Shown here: piece by piece, positions 1 to 8,655 of the stretch
Layout of the letters: every line of letters starts with the position of its first letter
Position numbering within the stretch: the first letter of the stretch is position 1
Origin: Devosia equisanguinis
GTDB taxonomy: Bacteria; Pseudomonadota; Alphaproteobacteria; Rhizobiales; Devosiaceae
Direction of reading: 5' to 3'
Assembly (NCBI GenBank): GCA_945888565.1
Contig: CAMDAL010000002.1
Span: 1 to 29,608, forward strand
DNA: 29,608 nt
The notes under the pieces: model-generated
What the model saw: the letters and a program-made list of their open reading frames with translations, nothing else
The model's database searches: none
What the model was told of the DNA's origin: nothing
Program-made: the position numbers and the translations under genes

Positions 1-30
1 GTTGGGTCCCTGCTTTCGCAGGGATGACAG
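1..30. repeat. Intergenic hairpin, likely a dispersed repeat unit
   Basis: A perfect 7-bp stem is formed by bases 7-13 and 18-24 around a four-base loop. Read on the minus strand the loop region is GCGAAAGC, a GNRA-type tetraloop, flanked by GTCATCCC and GGGACCC. This shape (GTCATCCCxGCGAAAGCxGGGAxCC) resembles short dispersed intergenic hairpins seen in many proteobacterial genomes. Only one copy is seen in this window, so its repeat status is inferred from recall. There is no T-tract, so a standard terminator is less likely. Confidence 0.5.
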
Positions 31-90
31 CGCTTGCTCGCGCGGTACCGCACAGCTTGCGCGTCGCGTCCCCGGTGAGGGCGTCCGCTG

Positions 91-1038
91 ATGCCCAGCT
101 ACATCCTCGGCCGCATCGTTTCGCTGGTGCTGAGCCTGGTTGCGGCTAGCATCGTCATCTTCCTCGTGCTCGAGGTGGTACCGGGCGATCCGGCGCAGTT
201 CATGCTCGGCTTGAATGCCACGCCGGATGCCGTCGCGACGCTGCGACAGACGCTGGGGCTGGATGGTCCGCTGCTGGAGCGGTATTTCAGCTGGATCTTC
301 GGGCTGCTGCAGGGTGATTTCGGCGTCAGCTATACGTACAGGGTGCCAGTGGCGGGGATGATCGCCGACCGCATCTGGATTTCGATTCCGCTCGCCGTCT
401 ATGCGCTGGTGCTGTCGACGCTGATCGCCTTTCCGGTCGGCATCCTCGCGGCGGTGAAGCGCAACTCGGTGACCGATACCTCGATCATGGGGCTGACGCA
501 GATCGGCGTTGCGGTACCGAACTTCTGGTTCGCCATGCTGCTGGTGCTGCTGTTCGCGGTGACGCTGCGCTGGTTCTCGGCCGGTGGGTTTGCGGGCTGG
601 CAGGACCCGCTGATGGCGCTGAAGTCGTTGACCCTCCCGGCGGTGGCGCTGGCGCTGCCGCAGGCCTCGATCCTGGCGCGCGTCATGCGCTCGTCGCTGC
701 TCGATACGCTCGGCGAAGACTACATCCGCTCGGCGCGGGCCAAGGGGCTGAGCCAGGGGCAGACGCTGTGGCGGCATGCGTTGCGCAATGCGCTGATCCC
801 GGTGCTGACCATCATCGGGCTGCAGTTCTCGTTTCTCCTCGCCGGGGCCATCATCATCGAGAACGTGTTCTTCCTGCCTGGGCTAGGGCGCATGGTGTTC
901 CAGGGGATCACGTCGCGCGACCTGATCGTGGTCAAATCGGTGGTGATGCTGCTGGTGTTCGCGGTGATCCTCGTCACCTTCCTCGTCGATGTGGCGTACG
1001 CGCTGGTCGACCCGCGGCTGCGGAGGGCGACACGATGA
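91..1038 (+). CDS. ABC transporter permease, DppB/OppB type
   Basis: Inner-membrane permease (315 aa) of a peptide/opine/nickel-class ABC importer, forming half of the translocation channel with the next gene. The N-terminal helix (about residues 7-30) ends in the VVPGDP motif typical of DppB-like permeases. Further hydrophobic helices follow near 98-122, 133-160, 180-200, 237-260 and 283-307. The EAA coupling loop that contacts the ATPase is at about 211-240 (YIRSARAKGL...LRNALIPV). The length matches the family. A GGTGAGGG stretch about 10 bases upstream can serve as ribosome binding site. The stop codon overlaps the next start (ATGA). The substrate cannot be told from the permease. No solute-binding protein is in the window; it may lie to the left. 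Confidence 0.93.
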   Translation: MPSYILGRIVSLVLSLVAASIVIFLVLEVVPGDPAQFMLGLNATPDAVATLRQTLGLDGPLLERYFSWIFGLLQGDFGVSYTYRVPVAGMIADRIWISIPLAVYALVLSTLIAFPVGILAAVKRNSVTDTSIMGLTQIGVAVPNFWFAMLLVLLFAVTLRWFSAGGFAGWQDPLMALKSLTLPAVALALPQASILARVMRSSLLDTLGEDYIRSARAKGLSQGQTLWRHALRNALIPVLTIIGLQFSFLLAGAIIIENVFFLPGLGRMVFQGITSRDLIVVKSVVMLLVFAVILVTFLVDVAYALVDPRLRRATR

Positions 1039-1901
1039 GCGACGTGGCCCTTGTTCGTCCGCGGGACAGCCTGCTGCGCGCCGCGCTGCGCTCGCCAAAC
1101 TTCGTCATCGGCGCGGCAATTACGCTGGTGTTCGTGGCCCTGGCGCTGATCTCGTTCGTGTGGACGCCCTACGACTACGTGGCGCAGAACATCCCCAACA
1201 AGCTGAAGCCGCCATCGGCCGCCAACTGGCTCGGGACCGATCATTTCGGCCGCGATATCCTGTCGATGATCATGGTCGGGGCGCGGACTTCCATTGCGGT
1301 GGCGTTCATCGCGGTGACGTTCGCCATGGTGCTCGGCGTGCCGATCGGGCTCTGGGCCGCGGCAAAGCGAGGGACGCTGCTCGATGACGTGCTGATGCGC
1401 GCCAACGACCTGGTGTTCGCGTTCCCGGCGCTGCTGATCGCCATCCTGATCACGGCGGTGTTCGGGCCGGGGGCGATCAACGCCATCATCGCGGTGGGGC
1501 TGTTCAACATGCCGGTGTTCGCGCGGCTGTCGCGGGCCGGGGCGCTGACGCTGTGGAACCGCGAGTACATCATGGCAGCGCGGGTGGCCGGCAAGGGCGC
1601 GGCGCGGATTTCGTTCGAGCACATCCTGCCCAACATCGCCAACACGCTGCTGGTGCAGGCGACGATCCAGTTCGCGCTGGGCATCCTCGCTGAGGCGGCG
1701 CTGGCCTATGTGGGGCTGGGCGTGCAGCCGCCGACGCCGAGCTGGGGCAAGATGCTGGCCGACAGCCAGACGATGATTTCGCTGGCGCCGCATGTGGCGC
1801 TGGTGCCGGGGCTGACCATCGTGCTGATGGTGCTGGGCGTAAATCTGCTCGGCGACGGGCTGCGCGACGTGTTCGATCCACGACTGAGGCGGGGTCGCTG
1901 A
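1035..1901 (+). CDS. ABC transporter permease, DppC/OppC type
   Basis: Second permease subunit (288 aa) of the same importer. The start is the ATG inside the ATGA overlap with the preceding stop, preceded by GGAGGGCG. The longer open frame running upstream lies inside dppB and is not used. An N-terminal helix spans about 22-44. The DppC hallmark LGTDHFGRDILS is at 66-77, and the EAA loop at about 178-199 (YIMAARVAGKG...HILPN). Several further helices fill 85-110, 128-160, 208-230 and 255-275. The stop overlaps the ATPase start by one base (TGATG), so translation is probably coupled. Family and topology are clear; the transported compound is unknown. Confidence 0.93.
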   Translation: MSDVALVRPRDSLLRAALRSPNFVIGAAITLVFVALALISFVWTPYDYVAQNIPNKLKPPSAANWLGTDHFGRDILSMIMVGARTSIAVAFIAVTFAMVLGVPIGLWAAAKRGTLLDDVLMRANDLVFAFPALLIAILITAVFGPGAINAIIAVGLFNMPVFARLSRAGALTLWNREYIMAARVAGKGAARISFEHILPNIANTLLVQATIQFALGILAEAALAYVGLGVQPPTPSWGKMLADSQTMISLAPHVALVPGLTIVLMVLGVNLLGDGLRDVFDPRLRRGR

Positions 1902-3520
1902 TGGCGCTGCTGGAGGTGAGGAACCTGTCGCTTTCGATCGGCGGCTTCCCGATCCTGAGGGATGTCGACCTGTCGGTGGAGGCGGGCGAGGTGCTGGGCG
2001 TGATCGGCGAGTCGGGCTCGGGCAAGTCGATGACCGCGCTGTCGATCATGCAGTTGCTGCCAGTGGGTTCGGCGGTCAAAGGGTCGATCCGGCTTGAGGG
2101 ACGCGAGGTGCTTGGGCTGCCGGACCGCGAGATGCGGGCGATCCGCGGGCAGGCGGTGGGTATGGTGTTCCAGGAGCCGATGACGGCGCTGAACCCGGTC
2201 AAGACCATCGGCGACCAGGTGGCCGAGACCGCCATGGTGCATGGCGGCATGGGCCGAGAGGCGGCGCTGAAAGTGGCGCGCGAGACGCTTGACCGCGTGG
2301 AACTGCCGGCGGATCGCTTTCCGCTAGACCGCTACCCGCACGAGCTCAGCGGCGGACAGCGGCAGCGCGTGGTGATCGCCATGGCGATCGCGATGTGGCC
2401 AAAGCTGCTGATTGCCGATGAGCCGACAACCGCGCTCGATGTGACGACGCAGGCGCAGATCCTGACGCTGCTGCAGCGGCTGGTGGATGAGGATGGCATG
2501 GGGCTGATCTTCATCACCCACGATCTTGGCGTGGTCGCCGGGATCGCCGACAAGGTGGCGATCATGCGGCAGGGCGAGGTGGTGGAGGCAGGGCCGACGG
2601 TGGCGCTGTTCCGCAACCTGCAGCATCCGTACTCGAAGGCATTGTTCGAGGCGTCGTCGCATGTGCCGCCGCGTGTCCCGCCGACCGACACCAGCGGCAC
2701 GCCGGTGCTGTCGGTGGACGCGGTGGTGCGGGAGTATCCACTGCCGCGCCGGAACCTGTTCGGGAAGCGGCCGGTGCTGCGGGCGGTGGACGGGGTGACG
2801 ATCTCGATCGGGCGCGGCGAGAATGTCGGGCTGGTCGGTGAGTCCGGCTGCGGAAAGTCGACGCTGGCGCGCGCCATCATGTCGCTGGAGCCGATCCAGG
2901 GCGGGCACATTGCGATCGCGGGCGAGGGGCTCGATCCCAGGCGTGGTGCGAGCTTCGAGACGCGGCGCAAGATGCAGGTGGTGTTCCAGGACCCTTATGG
3001 CTCGTTCAACCCGCGACACCGGGTGGACCGGCTGGTGAGCGAACCGTTCCATCTGCTCGGCGCGGCGGCGCCCCAGGGGGCGGAGCGGGAGAAGCGGGTC
3101 ACTCGGGCGCTCGAGGAGGTTGGGCTCTCGGCGGCCGACGCACACAAGTATGTGCACGAGTTCTCGGGCGGGCAGCGGCAGCGCATCGCGATTGCGCGGG
3201 CGCTGATCATCGAACCGGACCTGATCATCCTCGACGAGGCGGTGTCGGCGCTCGACGTTTCGGTTCGGGCGCAGGTGCTGGACCTGCTTGCCGACCTGTC
3301 CGACCGGTTGCAGATCAGTTACCTGTTCATCTCGCACGACCTTGCCGTGGTCCGCTCGATCACCGACCGGGTGCTGGTGATGAAGGCGGGCAAGATCGTG
3401 GAGGAGGGGCCGACGGAAGACGTGTTCCGTTCGCCAAGACACCCTTATACGCAGGAGCTTCTGGCGGCGACGCCGAACCTTGAACTGGCGCTTTCGGAGC
3501 GCGAACGGACTGGACGATGA
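1901..3520 (+). CDS. Fused two-domain ABC transporter ATPase (DppD-DppF type)
   Basis: Cytoplasmic ATPase of 539 aa carrying both nucleotide-binding domains that power the two permeases upstream. Domain 1 has Walker A GESGSGKS at 36-43, signature LSGGQ at 149-153 and Walker B LLIADEP at 169-175. Domain 2 has Walker A GESGCGKS at 313-320, signature FSGGQ at 421-425 and Walker B LIILDEA at 441-447. Each domain is followed by the P-rich HPY(S/T) segment of the oligopeptide ATPase C-terminal region. In many bacteria these are two separate proteins (DppD, DppF); the fused form is common in Hyphomicrobiales. Its stop overlaps the aldehyde dehydrogenase start by four bases (ATGA). Confidence 0.94.
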   Translation: MALLEVRNLSLSIGGFPILRDVDLSVEAGEVLGVIGESGSGKSMTALSIMQLLPVGSAVKGSIRLEGREVLGLPDREMRAIRGQAVGMVFQEPMTALNPVKTIGDQVAETAMVHGGMGREAALKVARETLDRVELPADRFPLDRYPHELSGGQRQRVVIAMAIAMWPKLLIADEPTTALDVTTQAQILTLLQRLVDEDGMGLIFITHDLGVVAGIADKVAIMRQGEVVEAGPTVALFRNLQHPYSKALFEASSHVPPRVPPTDTSGTPVLSVDAVVREYPLPRRNLFGKRPVLRAVDGVTISIGRGENVGLVGESGCGKSTLARAIMSLEPIQGGHIAIAGEGLDPRRGASFETRRKMQVVFQDPYGSFNPRHRVDRLVSEPFHLLGAAAPQGAEREKRVTRALEEVGLSAADAHKYVHEFSGGQRQRIAIARALIIEPDLIILDEAVSALDVSVRAQVLDLLADLSDRLQISYLFISHDLAVVRSITDRVLVMKAGKIVEEGPTEDVFRSPRHPYTQELLAATPNLELALSERERTGR

Positions 3521-4971
3521 CGAAACTCGATCTCTTCTTCGACCCCACCAGATGCTTCATTGGCGGGAAGTGGGTCGCCCCGGCGGGTGGCGAGTACCTG
3601 CCGATCGAAAACCCATCGACCGGCGAGACGATCGGCGAGATCGCACGCGGGCAGGCGGCTGACGTCGAGGCGGCGGTTGCAGCAGCACAGGCAGGGCTGG
3701 CCGGAGCGTGGGGCAAGACCCCGGCGTTCGAGCGCGGCCGTATCCTGACGCGGATGGGACAGGCGGTGCTGGCTCGGGTCGACGAGCTGGCGCGGATCGA
3801 GGCGATGGATGTCGGCAAGCCATTGAAGCAGGCGCGGGCGGATGCCGTGGCGCTGGCGCGCTACCTCGAGTTCTATGGCGGCGCCTGCGACAAGATCATG
3901 GGCGAGACCATCCCGTATCTCGACGGCTACACCGTCTACACGCTGCGCGAGCCGCATGGGGTGACGGGGCATATCATCCCGTGGAACTACCCGATGCAGA
4001 TCATCGGCCGGTCGGTGACGGCGGCGCTGGCGATGGGCAACGCGGCGGTTCTGAAGCCGGCGGAGGAGGCGTGCCTCACCGCGATCGCCTTCGCCAAGAT
4101 CGCCGAGGAGGCCGGACTGCCGGCCGGGGCGCTGAACGTCGTGCCGGGGCTTGGCGAAGAGGCGGGCGCGGCGCTGACGGCGCATCCGGGGGTGAACCAC
4201 ATCTCGTTCACCGGCTCGCTGGCTGTGGGCGAACTGATCCAGCGGGCGGCGGCGAAGAACGTCATTCCGGTGACACTGGAACTCGGCGGGAAGTCGCCGC
4301 AGCTGGTGTTCGAGGACGCCGACCTCGATCGGGCGCTGCCGTTCCTCGTCAATGCGGGCATCCAGAACGCCGGGCAGACGTGTTCGGCGAGCTCGCGCAT
4401 CCTGGTGCACCGCAGCATTCACGACCAGGTGCTGGAGCGGATGGCGGAGCGGTACCGGGCGCTCAGGGTTGGGCCGGCGATCGATGATCTTGACGTCGGG
4501 CCGCTCGTCTCAGGGCGGCAGCAGGAGATTGTCGGCGAGTTCCTGAGCGACCTCGGCGGCGGCGAGATTGCCGCGCGGGGTGAAGTTGTGTCAGGGGCGC
4601 CGACGGGTGGGCACTACCTCGCGCCGGCACTGGTGTCGGGAGTGAAACCCGACAACCGGTTGGCGCAAGATGAGATCTTTGGGCCGGTGCAGGTGGTGAT
4701 CCCGTTCGATGACGAGGCCGAGGCGGTGGCGACTGCCAACGGCACTGAGTTCGGGCTGGTGGCGGGCGTCTGGAGCCGCGATGGCGGGCGGACCATGCGG
4801 GTGGCCAAGGCGATCCGGACCGGGCAGGTTTTCCTCAACAACTACGGCGCCGGCGGCGGCGTTGAACTGCCGTTCGGCGGGGTGGGGAAGTCCGGCCACG
4901 GCCGCGAAAAGGGTTTCGAGGCGCTGTATGGCTTCTCGGTGTTGAAGACAGTGGCCGCGTGGCACGGGTGA
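3517..4971 (+). CDS. NAD(P)-dependent aldehyde dehydrogenase
   Basis: ALDH-superfamily enzyme (484 aa, full length) that oxidises an aldehyde to the carboxylic acid in the cytoplasm. Visible catalytic elements are oxyanion Asn157 in HIIPWNYP, general base Glu255 in LELGGKSP, and nucleophile Cys289 in NAGQTCSASSR, with the expected E-to-C spacing of 34. The C-terminal block EIFGPVQVVIPF is present. It resembles betaine/gamma-aminobutyraldehyde-type dehydrogenases, but the substrate cannot be fixed. The ATG overlaps the ATPase stop, placing it in the transporter operon. It therefore probably acts on an aldehyde derived from the imported compound (inference). An SDR follows four bases later. Confidence 0.92.
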   Translation: MTKLDLFFDPTRCFIGGKWVAPAGGEYLPIENPSTGETIGEIARGQAADVEAAVAAAQAGLAGAWGKTPAFERGRILTRMGQAVLARVDELARIEAMDVGKPLKQARADAVALARYLEFYGGACDKIMGETIPYLDGYTVYTLREPHGVTGHIIPWNYPMQIIGRSVTAALAMGNAAVLKPAEEACLTAIAFAKIAEEAGLPAGALNVVPGLGEEAGAALTAHPGVNHISFTGSLAVGELIQRAAAKNVIPVTLELGGKSPQLVFEDADLDRALPFLVNAGIQNAGQTCSASSRILVHRSIHDQVLERMAERYRALRVGPAIDDLDVGPLVSGRQQEIVGEFLSDLGGGEIAARGEVVSGAPTGGHYLAPALVSGVKPDNRLAQDEIFGPVQVVIPFDDEAEAVATANGTEFGLVAGVWSRDGGRTMRVAKAIRTGQVFLNNYGAGGGVELPFGGVGKSGHGREKGFEALYGFSVLKTVAAWHG

Positions 4972-4975
4972 TTTC

Positions 4976-5716
4976 ATGAGACTTGCAGGCAAGGTGGCCA
5001 TCGTGACCGGTGGCGCGTCGGGGTTCGGGGCAGGGATCGTGCGGAAGTTTGCCGCCGAGGGCGCCAATGTGCTGATCGCCGACATCAACCTCGAAGGCGC
5101 CGAGGCGCTGGCGCGGGAACTGGGCCAGAAGGCCGGGCATGTCGATGTCAGCAAGGACGCGAGCGTCAATCAACTGGCGGCGGCGGCGCTGATGGCGTTC
5201 GGCAAGGTGGACATCCTCGTCAACAATGCCGGGGTGTCGCACCTGCCGGCGGCGCTGGACGAAATCTCCGAGGCGGATTTCGACCGGGTGTTCAATGTGA
5301 ACATGAAGTCGGTCTACCTGACGGCCCGGCATTTGGTGCCACACTTCAAGGCACGGAAGACCGGGGCAATCCTCAACGTCGCGTCGACGGCGGCGGTGAG
5401 CCCGCGGCCGCGACTGAGCTGGTACAATGCGTCGAAGGGCTGGATGGTGACGGCGACCAAGTCGATGGCGGTGGAGCTGGCGCCGTTCGGCGTGCGGGTA
5501 AACGCCATCAACCCGGTAGCCGGCGAGACGCCGCTGCTCAAGACCTTCATGGGCGAAGACACGCCGGAAATCCGCGCGAAATTCCTCTCCACCATTCCCT
5601 TGGGGCGGTTCTCTACGCCGGAGGATATGGGCAACGCGGCCTGCTTCCTCTGCTCGGACGAGGCCTCGATGATCACCGGCGTCGCGATGGAAGTCGACGG
5701 CGGGCGGGTGATCTAG
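4976..5716 (+). CDS. SDR-family oxidoreductase (classical short-chain dehydrogenase)
   Basis: Classical SDR of 246 aa, an NAD(P)-dependent alcohol/ketone oxidoreductase. The cofactor motif TGGASGFG is at 11-18 and NNAG at 83-86. The catalytic triad is Ser137 (in NVASTAAV), Tyr150 and Lys154 (YNASK). The C-terminal VDGG is typical of the FabG-like group. Most classical SDRs have TGxxxGIG; here the sixth position is Phe (GFG), which is seen in some members. It is the fifth gene of the transporter operon. With the ALDH it could form an alcohol-to-aldehyde-to-acid route (inference). Its TAG stop shares the palindrome CTAG with the stop of the convergent gene. Confidence 0.92.
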   Translation: MRLAGKVAIVTGGASGFGAGIVRKFAAEGANVLIADINLEGAEALARELGQKAGHVDVSKDASVNQLAAAALMAFGKVDILVNNAGVSHLPAALDEISEADFDRVFNVNMKSVYLTARHLVPHFKARKTGAILNVASTAAVSPRPRLSWYNASKGWMVTATKSMAVELAPFGVRVNAINPVAGETPLLKTFMGEDTPEIRAKFLSTIPLGRFSTPEDMGNAACFLCSDEASMITGVAMEVDGGRVI

Positions 5717-6447
5717 GCCCGCGTGGCGACGAGCACGTGAACATCGCGAATCACGCACATGTCGCCGAAGCGCGGTTCGGCAATGCCCAGATCGGCGGTG
5801 ACATAGCCAATCGCCTCGAGCTTCTGACGGATCTGCGCGGTCGGAGCGCCGAAGAAGCCGTGAGTTTCAACCACGATGGCCCGCGGCCGGATCGTCATCG
5901 TCTCGAGAATGATGCGCTCCGCACCCTCGCAATCGAGCTGGAGGACATCGCATTCTGGTAGCTCGCCCGGCGGCAGCACCGTCGGGCTGCGCGGTCCGTC
6001 ATAGACACCGATCGCTTCGCCGACGATCACCGCATGAACGGCGATCCGGTCGGCCACCCGATTGTTGAGCGCGGTCAACGCGATATCGGCGGTGCTGTCT
6101 AGATTGCCCTCGTAGCACGTTACCGCGCCGGTCGCCCCGGCAAGGAGAGCGGCCGCGGAGGCGGTGATGCCCATGCCGCCACCCACAACGACGATGCGGT
6201 CGCCGGAACGGACGGTCTGCTGCAGTCCCTGCATTATCCCCAGTTCGTACCCGGGGATGTCCTCGCGCTCCCAATCAGGGACCAACCATGTCATTCGCCG
6301 GTCGCCGAGCTTGCGATAGCGCGGGCCTGCAATGCCGCCGTAGCGGATCGGATCAGCGTTCGGCAGGAAGCGCCGGAGACGCATGTAGTTGGCTCGCGCA
6401 AAGCGGCCCGGCACGCGCAGCACGCGACGAATGAAGAGGCTTGGCAT
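5713..6447 (-). CDS. FkbM-family methyltransferase
   Basis: Protein of 244 aa with an FkbM-type SAM-dependent methyltransferase fold. The SAM-binding glycine loop is at 85-93 (IVVVGGGMG), followed by an acidic strand end (CYEGN, 111-115). The FkbM block LQLDCEGAE is at 169-177 and IVVETHG at 191-197. Family members O-methylate sugars, polyketides or other small molecules; the substrate here is unknown. The ATG at 6447 overlaps the stop of the upstream hydrolase by one base (TGATG), which fixes this start over the much longer open frame upstream. The N-terminal 50 residues are Arg-rich (RRVLRVPGRFARANYMRLRR), perhaps for membrane or glycan association. It ends convergently on the SDR through a shared CTAG. 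Confidence 0.82.
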   Translation of the reverse strand: MPSLFIRRVLRVPGRFARANYMRLRRFLPNADPIRYGGIAGPRYRKLGDRRMTWLVPDWEREDIPGYELGIMQGLQQTVRSGDRIVVVGGGMGITASAAALLAGATGAVTCYEGNLDSTADIALTALNNRVADRIAVHAVIVGEAIGVYDGPRSPTVLPPGELPECDVLQLDCEGAERIILETMTIRPRAIVVETHGFFGAPTAQIRQKLEAIGYVTADLGIAEPRFGDMCVIRDVHVLVATRA

Positions 6448-7223
6448 CAGTCGAGGAAGCCGTTGATCGCGTCGGCCACCGCCTGCGGCGCTTCCCAGTG
6501 GATCGAGTGCGCTGCGGGCAGGGTGGTGAGCGTCAGGTTTTGCACACCCTTGTGTCCTGCGGTGACGGCGGCGGTCGGCACCAGCAGGTCGAGACTGCCG
6601 GCCACGGCAAGCACCGGGCAGCGGATCTGCCGGAGGTCTTCGGCGGCAATGCGGTCGAAGGCCTTGACCTGGCGGGCGAAGTTCTCGGGCGACTGCCGGT
6701 AAGGATAGGCGGTCGATGCTGCAGCCGCGGCGGCGATGTTGGCTTCGTCGACGAAGAACGGGGTCGAGAACAGCCACTGGAACAGCAGGCGGAACCAATC
6801 CTCGGGGGGCATGGTGAAATAGTGCCGCTCCATGTCGCCGAACAGGGCTCGCTCCTTGGCGCCGGGGACGTTGCCGGAGGTGAGCGTGACGAGGCGGCGC
6901 ACCCGGTCCGGGTAGCAGGCGGCGAGGCGCAGGCCGATCATGCCGCCGAGCGAGTGACCGACGATATCGGCCTCGGGGAAGCCGAGGTGATCGAGCAGGG
7001 CGACGGTGTCCTCGACGATCTGGTCGATGTCGATGGGGCCCTCGGACTCGGTGCGGCCGGAACCGCGGTTGTCGGGCATGATGAGCTGGCGACCGGACAG
7101 CAGCGGGAGCAGCGGACCCCAACTGGCATTGTCGCTAGCGGTTCCGGCAATCAGCAGCAGCGGCGGGCCATTACCGGTAACCTCGTAGTGGATGATGGCG
7201 TCGGGTCGCGTGAATTGAGGCAT
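6447..7223 (-). CDS. Alpha/beta-fold hydrolase
   Basis: Alpha/beta hydrolase of 258 aa. The nucleophile elbow GHSLGG puts Ser91 at the active site, the acid is probably Asp212 (VAGSLDLLVP), and the base is probably His239 (LPAAHS). The DNRGSGRT segment after the oxyanion region is typical of the 3-oxoadipate enol-lactonase/epoxide-hydrolase-like group. A cap region lies around residues 125-195. The start at 7223 is chosen because CCGGAG lies eight bases upstream and the conserved fold begins directly after it; the longer frame up to 7301 adds only unconserved residues. It is coupled to the FkbM methyltransferase and divergent from the TPR gene. The substrate is unknown. Confidence 0.87.
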   Translation of the reverse strand: MPQFTRPDAIIHYEVTGNGPPLLLIAGTASDNASWGPLLPLLSGRQLIMPDNRGSGRTESEGPIDIDQIVEDTVALLDHLGFPEADIVGHSLGGMIGLRLAACYPDRVRRLVTLTSGNVPGAKERALFGDMERHYFTMPPEDWFRLLFQWLFSTPFFVDEANIAAAAAASTAYPYRQSPENFARQVKAFDRIAAEDLRQIRCPVLAVAGSLDLLVPTAAVTAGHKGVQNLTLTTLPAAHSIHWEAPQAVADAINGFLD

Positions 7224-7316
7224 CGCAAGAACTCCGGCGAATATGTCATGCGGTCGCGTGGACAGGCGCTGCGGCGGGCCTATAGTTGACCGGTTTGGCA
7301 AAAGGCATTTGAGACC

Positions 7317-8633
7317 ATGGCACAGGATGCCCTTGGAAATGAAGTGAGCCGCGCGTCGGCCAAGACGCTGCAGGGCATAGACGATTTCGTCACCGGTTTC
7401 CTCGGCTACGAGACGAAGGCAGCAAACATTATCGCGGCAGCCGATGGCGAGCCCGATGCAGTGCTGGCCAACATCTATGCCGGATTTGTCTGGATGTTCC
7501 TCGAGGCGGATGGGGCCAAGGCGGCGGCATCAACGTACATGGGGCGCGCGCAGGCGGCGGCGGGAGCGAACGAGCGGGAGCGGATGCTTCTCGCTCAGCT
7601 CGAGGCCTGGATCGGTGATGATGTGCCCAAGGTGCAAGCGGTCGGCGACGAGATCGTGGCGCGTTTTCCGCGCGACCTTGCGTCGGTGAAGCTGCACCAG
7701 TATTTCAGTTTCAATCGCGGCGACGCAAAAAACATGCTGCGGATCGCGCAGCAGGCGCTGCCGCAGAACGTCGACAATCCGCACATCCACGGCATGCTGG
7801 CGTTCGGCTACGAGCAGATGCACGAGCTCGAGACTGCAGAGCGCGAGGCGCGGCTGGCGCTCAGGCTCAAGGCCAAGGAGCCGTGGGCGCAGCATGCGCT
7901 GGCGCATGTGATGATGGGGACCGGACGGGTGGGCGAGGGGGTGGCGTTTCTCACCGAGGCGCAGTCGACGTGGGTGGACCTCAACTCGTTCATGTACACG
8001 CATAACTGGTGGCACAAGGCGCTGTTCCACATCAGCCAGGGCGACGAGCAGGCGGTGTTCGACGCCTATGACCACCATGTGTGGGGCGTCGAGCCGGACT
8101 ACTCGCAGGATCAGGTGAACGCCGTTTCGCTGCTGGCCCGAATGGAAGTGGCGGGTATGAATGTCGGCGGGCGCTGGGAGGACGTGGCGAGCCATATGCG
8201 GGGCAGGGTGCGTGACACCATCCAGCCGTTCCTGACGCTGCAGTATCTCTATGGGCTGGCGCGGGCGGAGCGGGACGAGGCCGACGAACTGATGCGGGCG
8301 GTCGAGGAGAAGGCGGCGACGTCTGCTGCATTCGATCGCGTGGTCTGGCGGGAGGTGGCGCTGCCGGGGGCGCGCGGCGTGCTGGCGCACGCGCGCGGCG
8401 ACTATGCCGGGGCGGCGAAGTGGCTCGGCGTCGCCAATCCGCGGATGGTCGAGATCGGCGGCAGCCACGCGCAGCGCGACCTGTTCGGGCAGTTGCTGCT
8501 CGATGCGCACCTGAAGCTCGGGAACTGGGCGATTGCGCAGCAGATGCTGGAGATGCGGCGGACCTGGGATCCGGACGGGGTGCCGGTGAACAAGGCGCTG
8601 CGGTTGGTGAACGACAAACTGAATGCTGCATAG
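7317..8633 (+). CDS. Tetratricopeptide repeat protein, TTC38-like
   Basis: A 438-aa soluble helical protein resembling the TTC38 (TPR38) family. Supporting features are the segment AQHALAHVMMGTGR (191-204), HNWWHKALF (229-237) and GGSHAQRD (381-388), which match blocks I recall from TTC38-like proteins. TPR-like helix pairs run through most of the chain. No signal peptide or membrane helix is visible. The molecular role of bacterial TTC38 homologues is not established, and I do not assign one. The ATG at 7317 follows a purine-rich GAGA. The P1 peptidase begins 22 bases downstream on the same strand, so cotranscription is likely. Confidence 0.8.
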   Translation: MAQDALGNEVSRASAKTLQGIDDFVTGFLGYETKAANIIAAADGEPDAVLANIYAGFVWMFLEADGAKAAASTYMGRAQAAAGANERERMLLAQLEAWIGDDVPKVQAVGDEIVARFPRDLASVKLHQYFSFNRGDAKNMLRIAQQALPQNVDNPHIHGMLAFGYEQMHELETAEREARLALRLKAKEPWAQHALAHVMMGTGRVGEGVAFLTEAQSTWVDLNSFMYTHNWWHKALFHISQGDEQAVFDAYDHHVWGVEPDYSQDQVNAVSLLARMEVAGMNVGGRWEDVASHMRGRVRDTIQPFLTLQYLYGLARAERDEADELMRAVEEKAATSAAFDRVVWREVALPGARGVLAHARGDYAGAAKWLGVANPRMVEIGGSHAQRDLFGQLLLDAHLKLGNWAIAQQMLEMRRTWDPDGVPVNKALRLVNDKLNAA

Positions 8634-8655
8634 CCCGACAACGTAAGGAGCCCGG

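Noticed and set aside
768..1034. Upstream extension of the DppC frame
   Set aside because: It overlaps DppB coding sequence and gives a non-hydrophobic Arg-rich segment. The ATGA junction with a GGAGGG site is the proper start.
720..1793. Long minus-strand frame opposite the two permeases
   Set aside because: It is antisense to well-supported permease genes, and the composition is Arg/His-rich as in GC-driven shadow frames.
6448..7122. Extension of the FkbM frame upstream of 6447
   Set aside because: The extension lies opposite in frame to the alpha/beta hydrolase on the same strand. The TGATG junction and the MPSLFIRR start support 6447.
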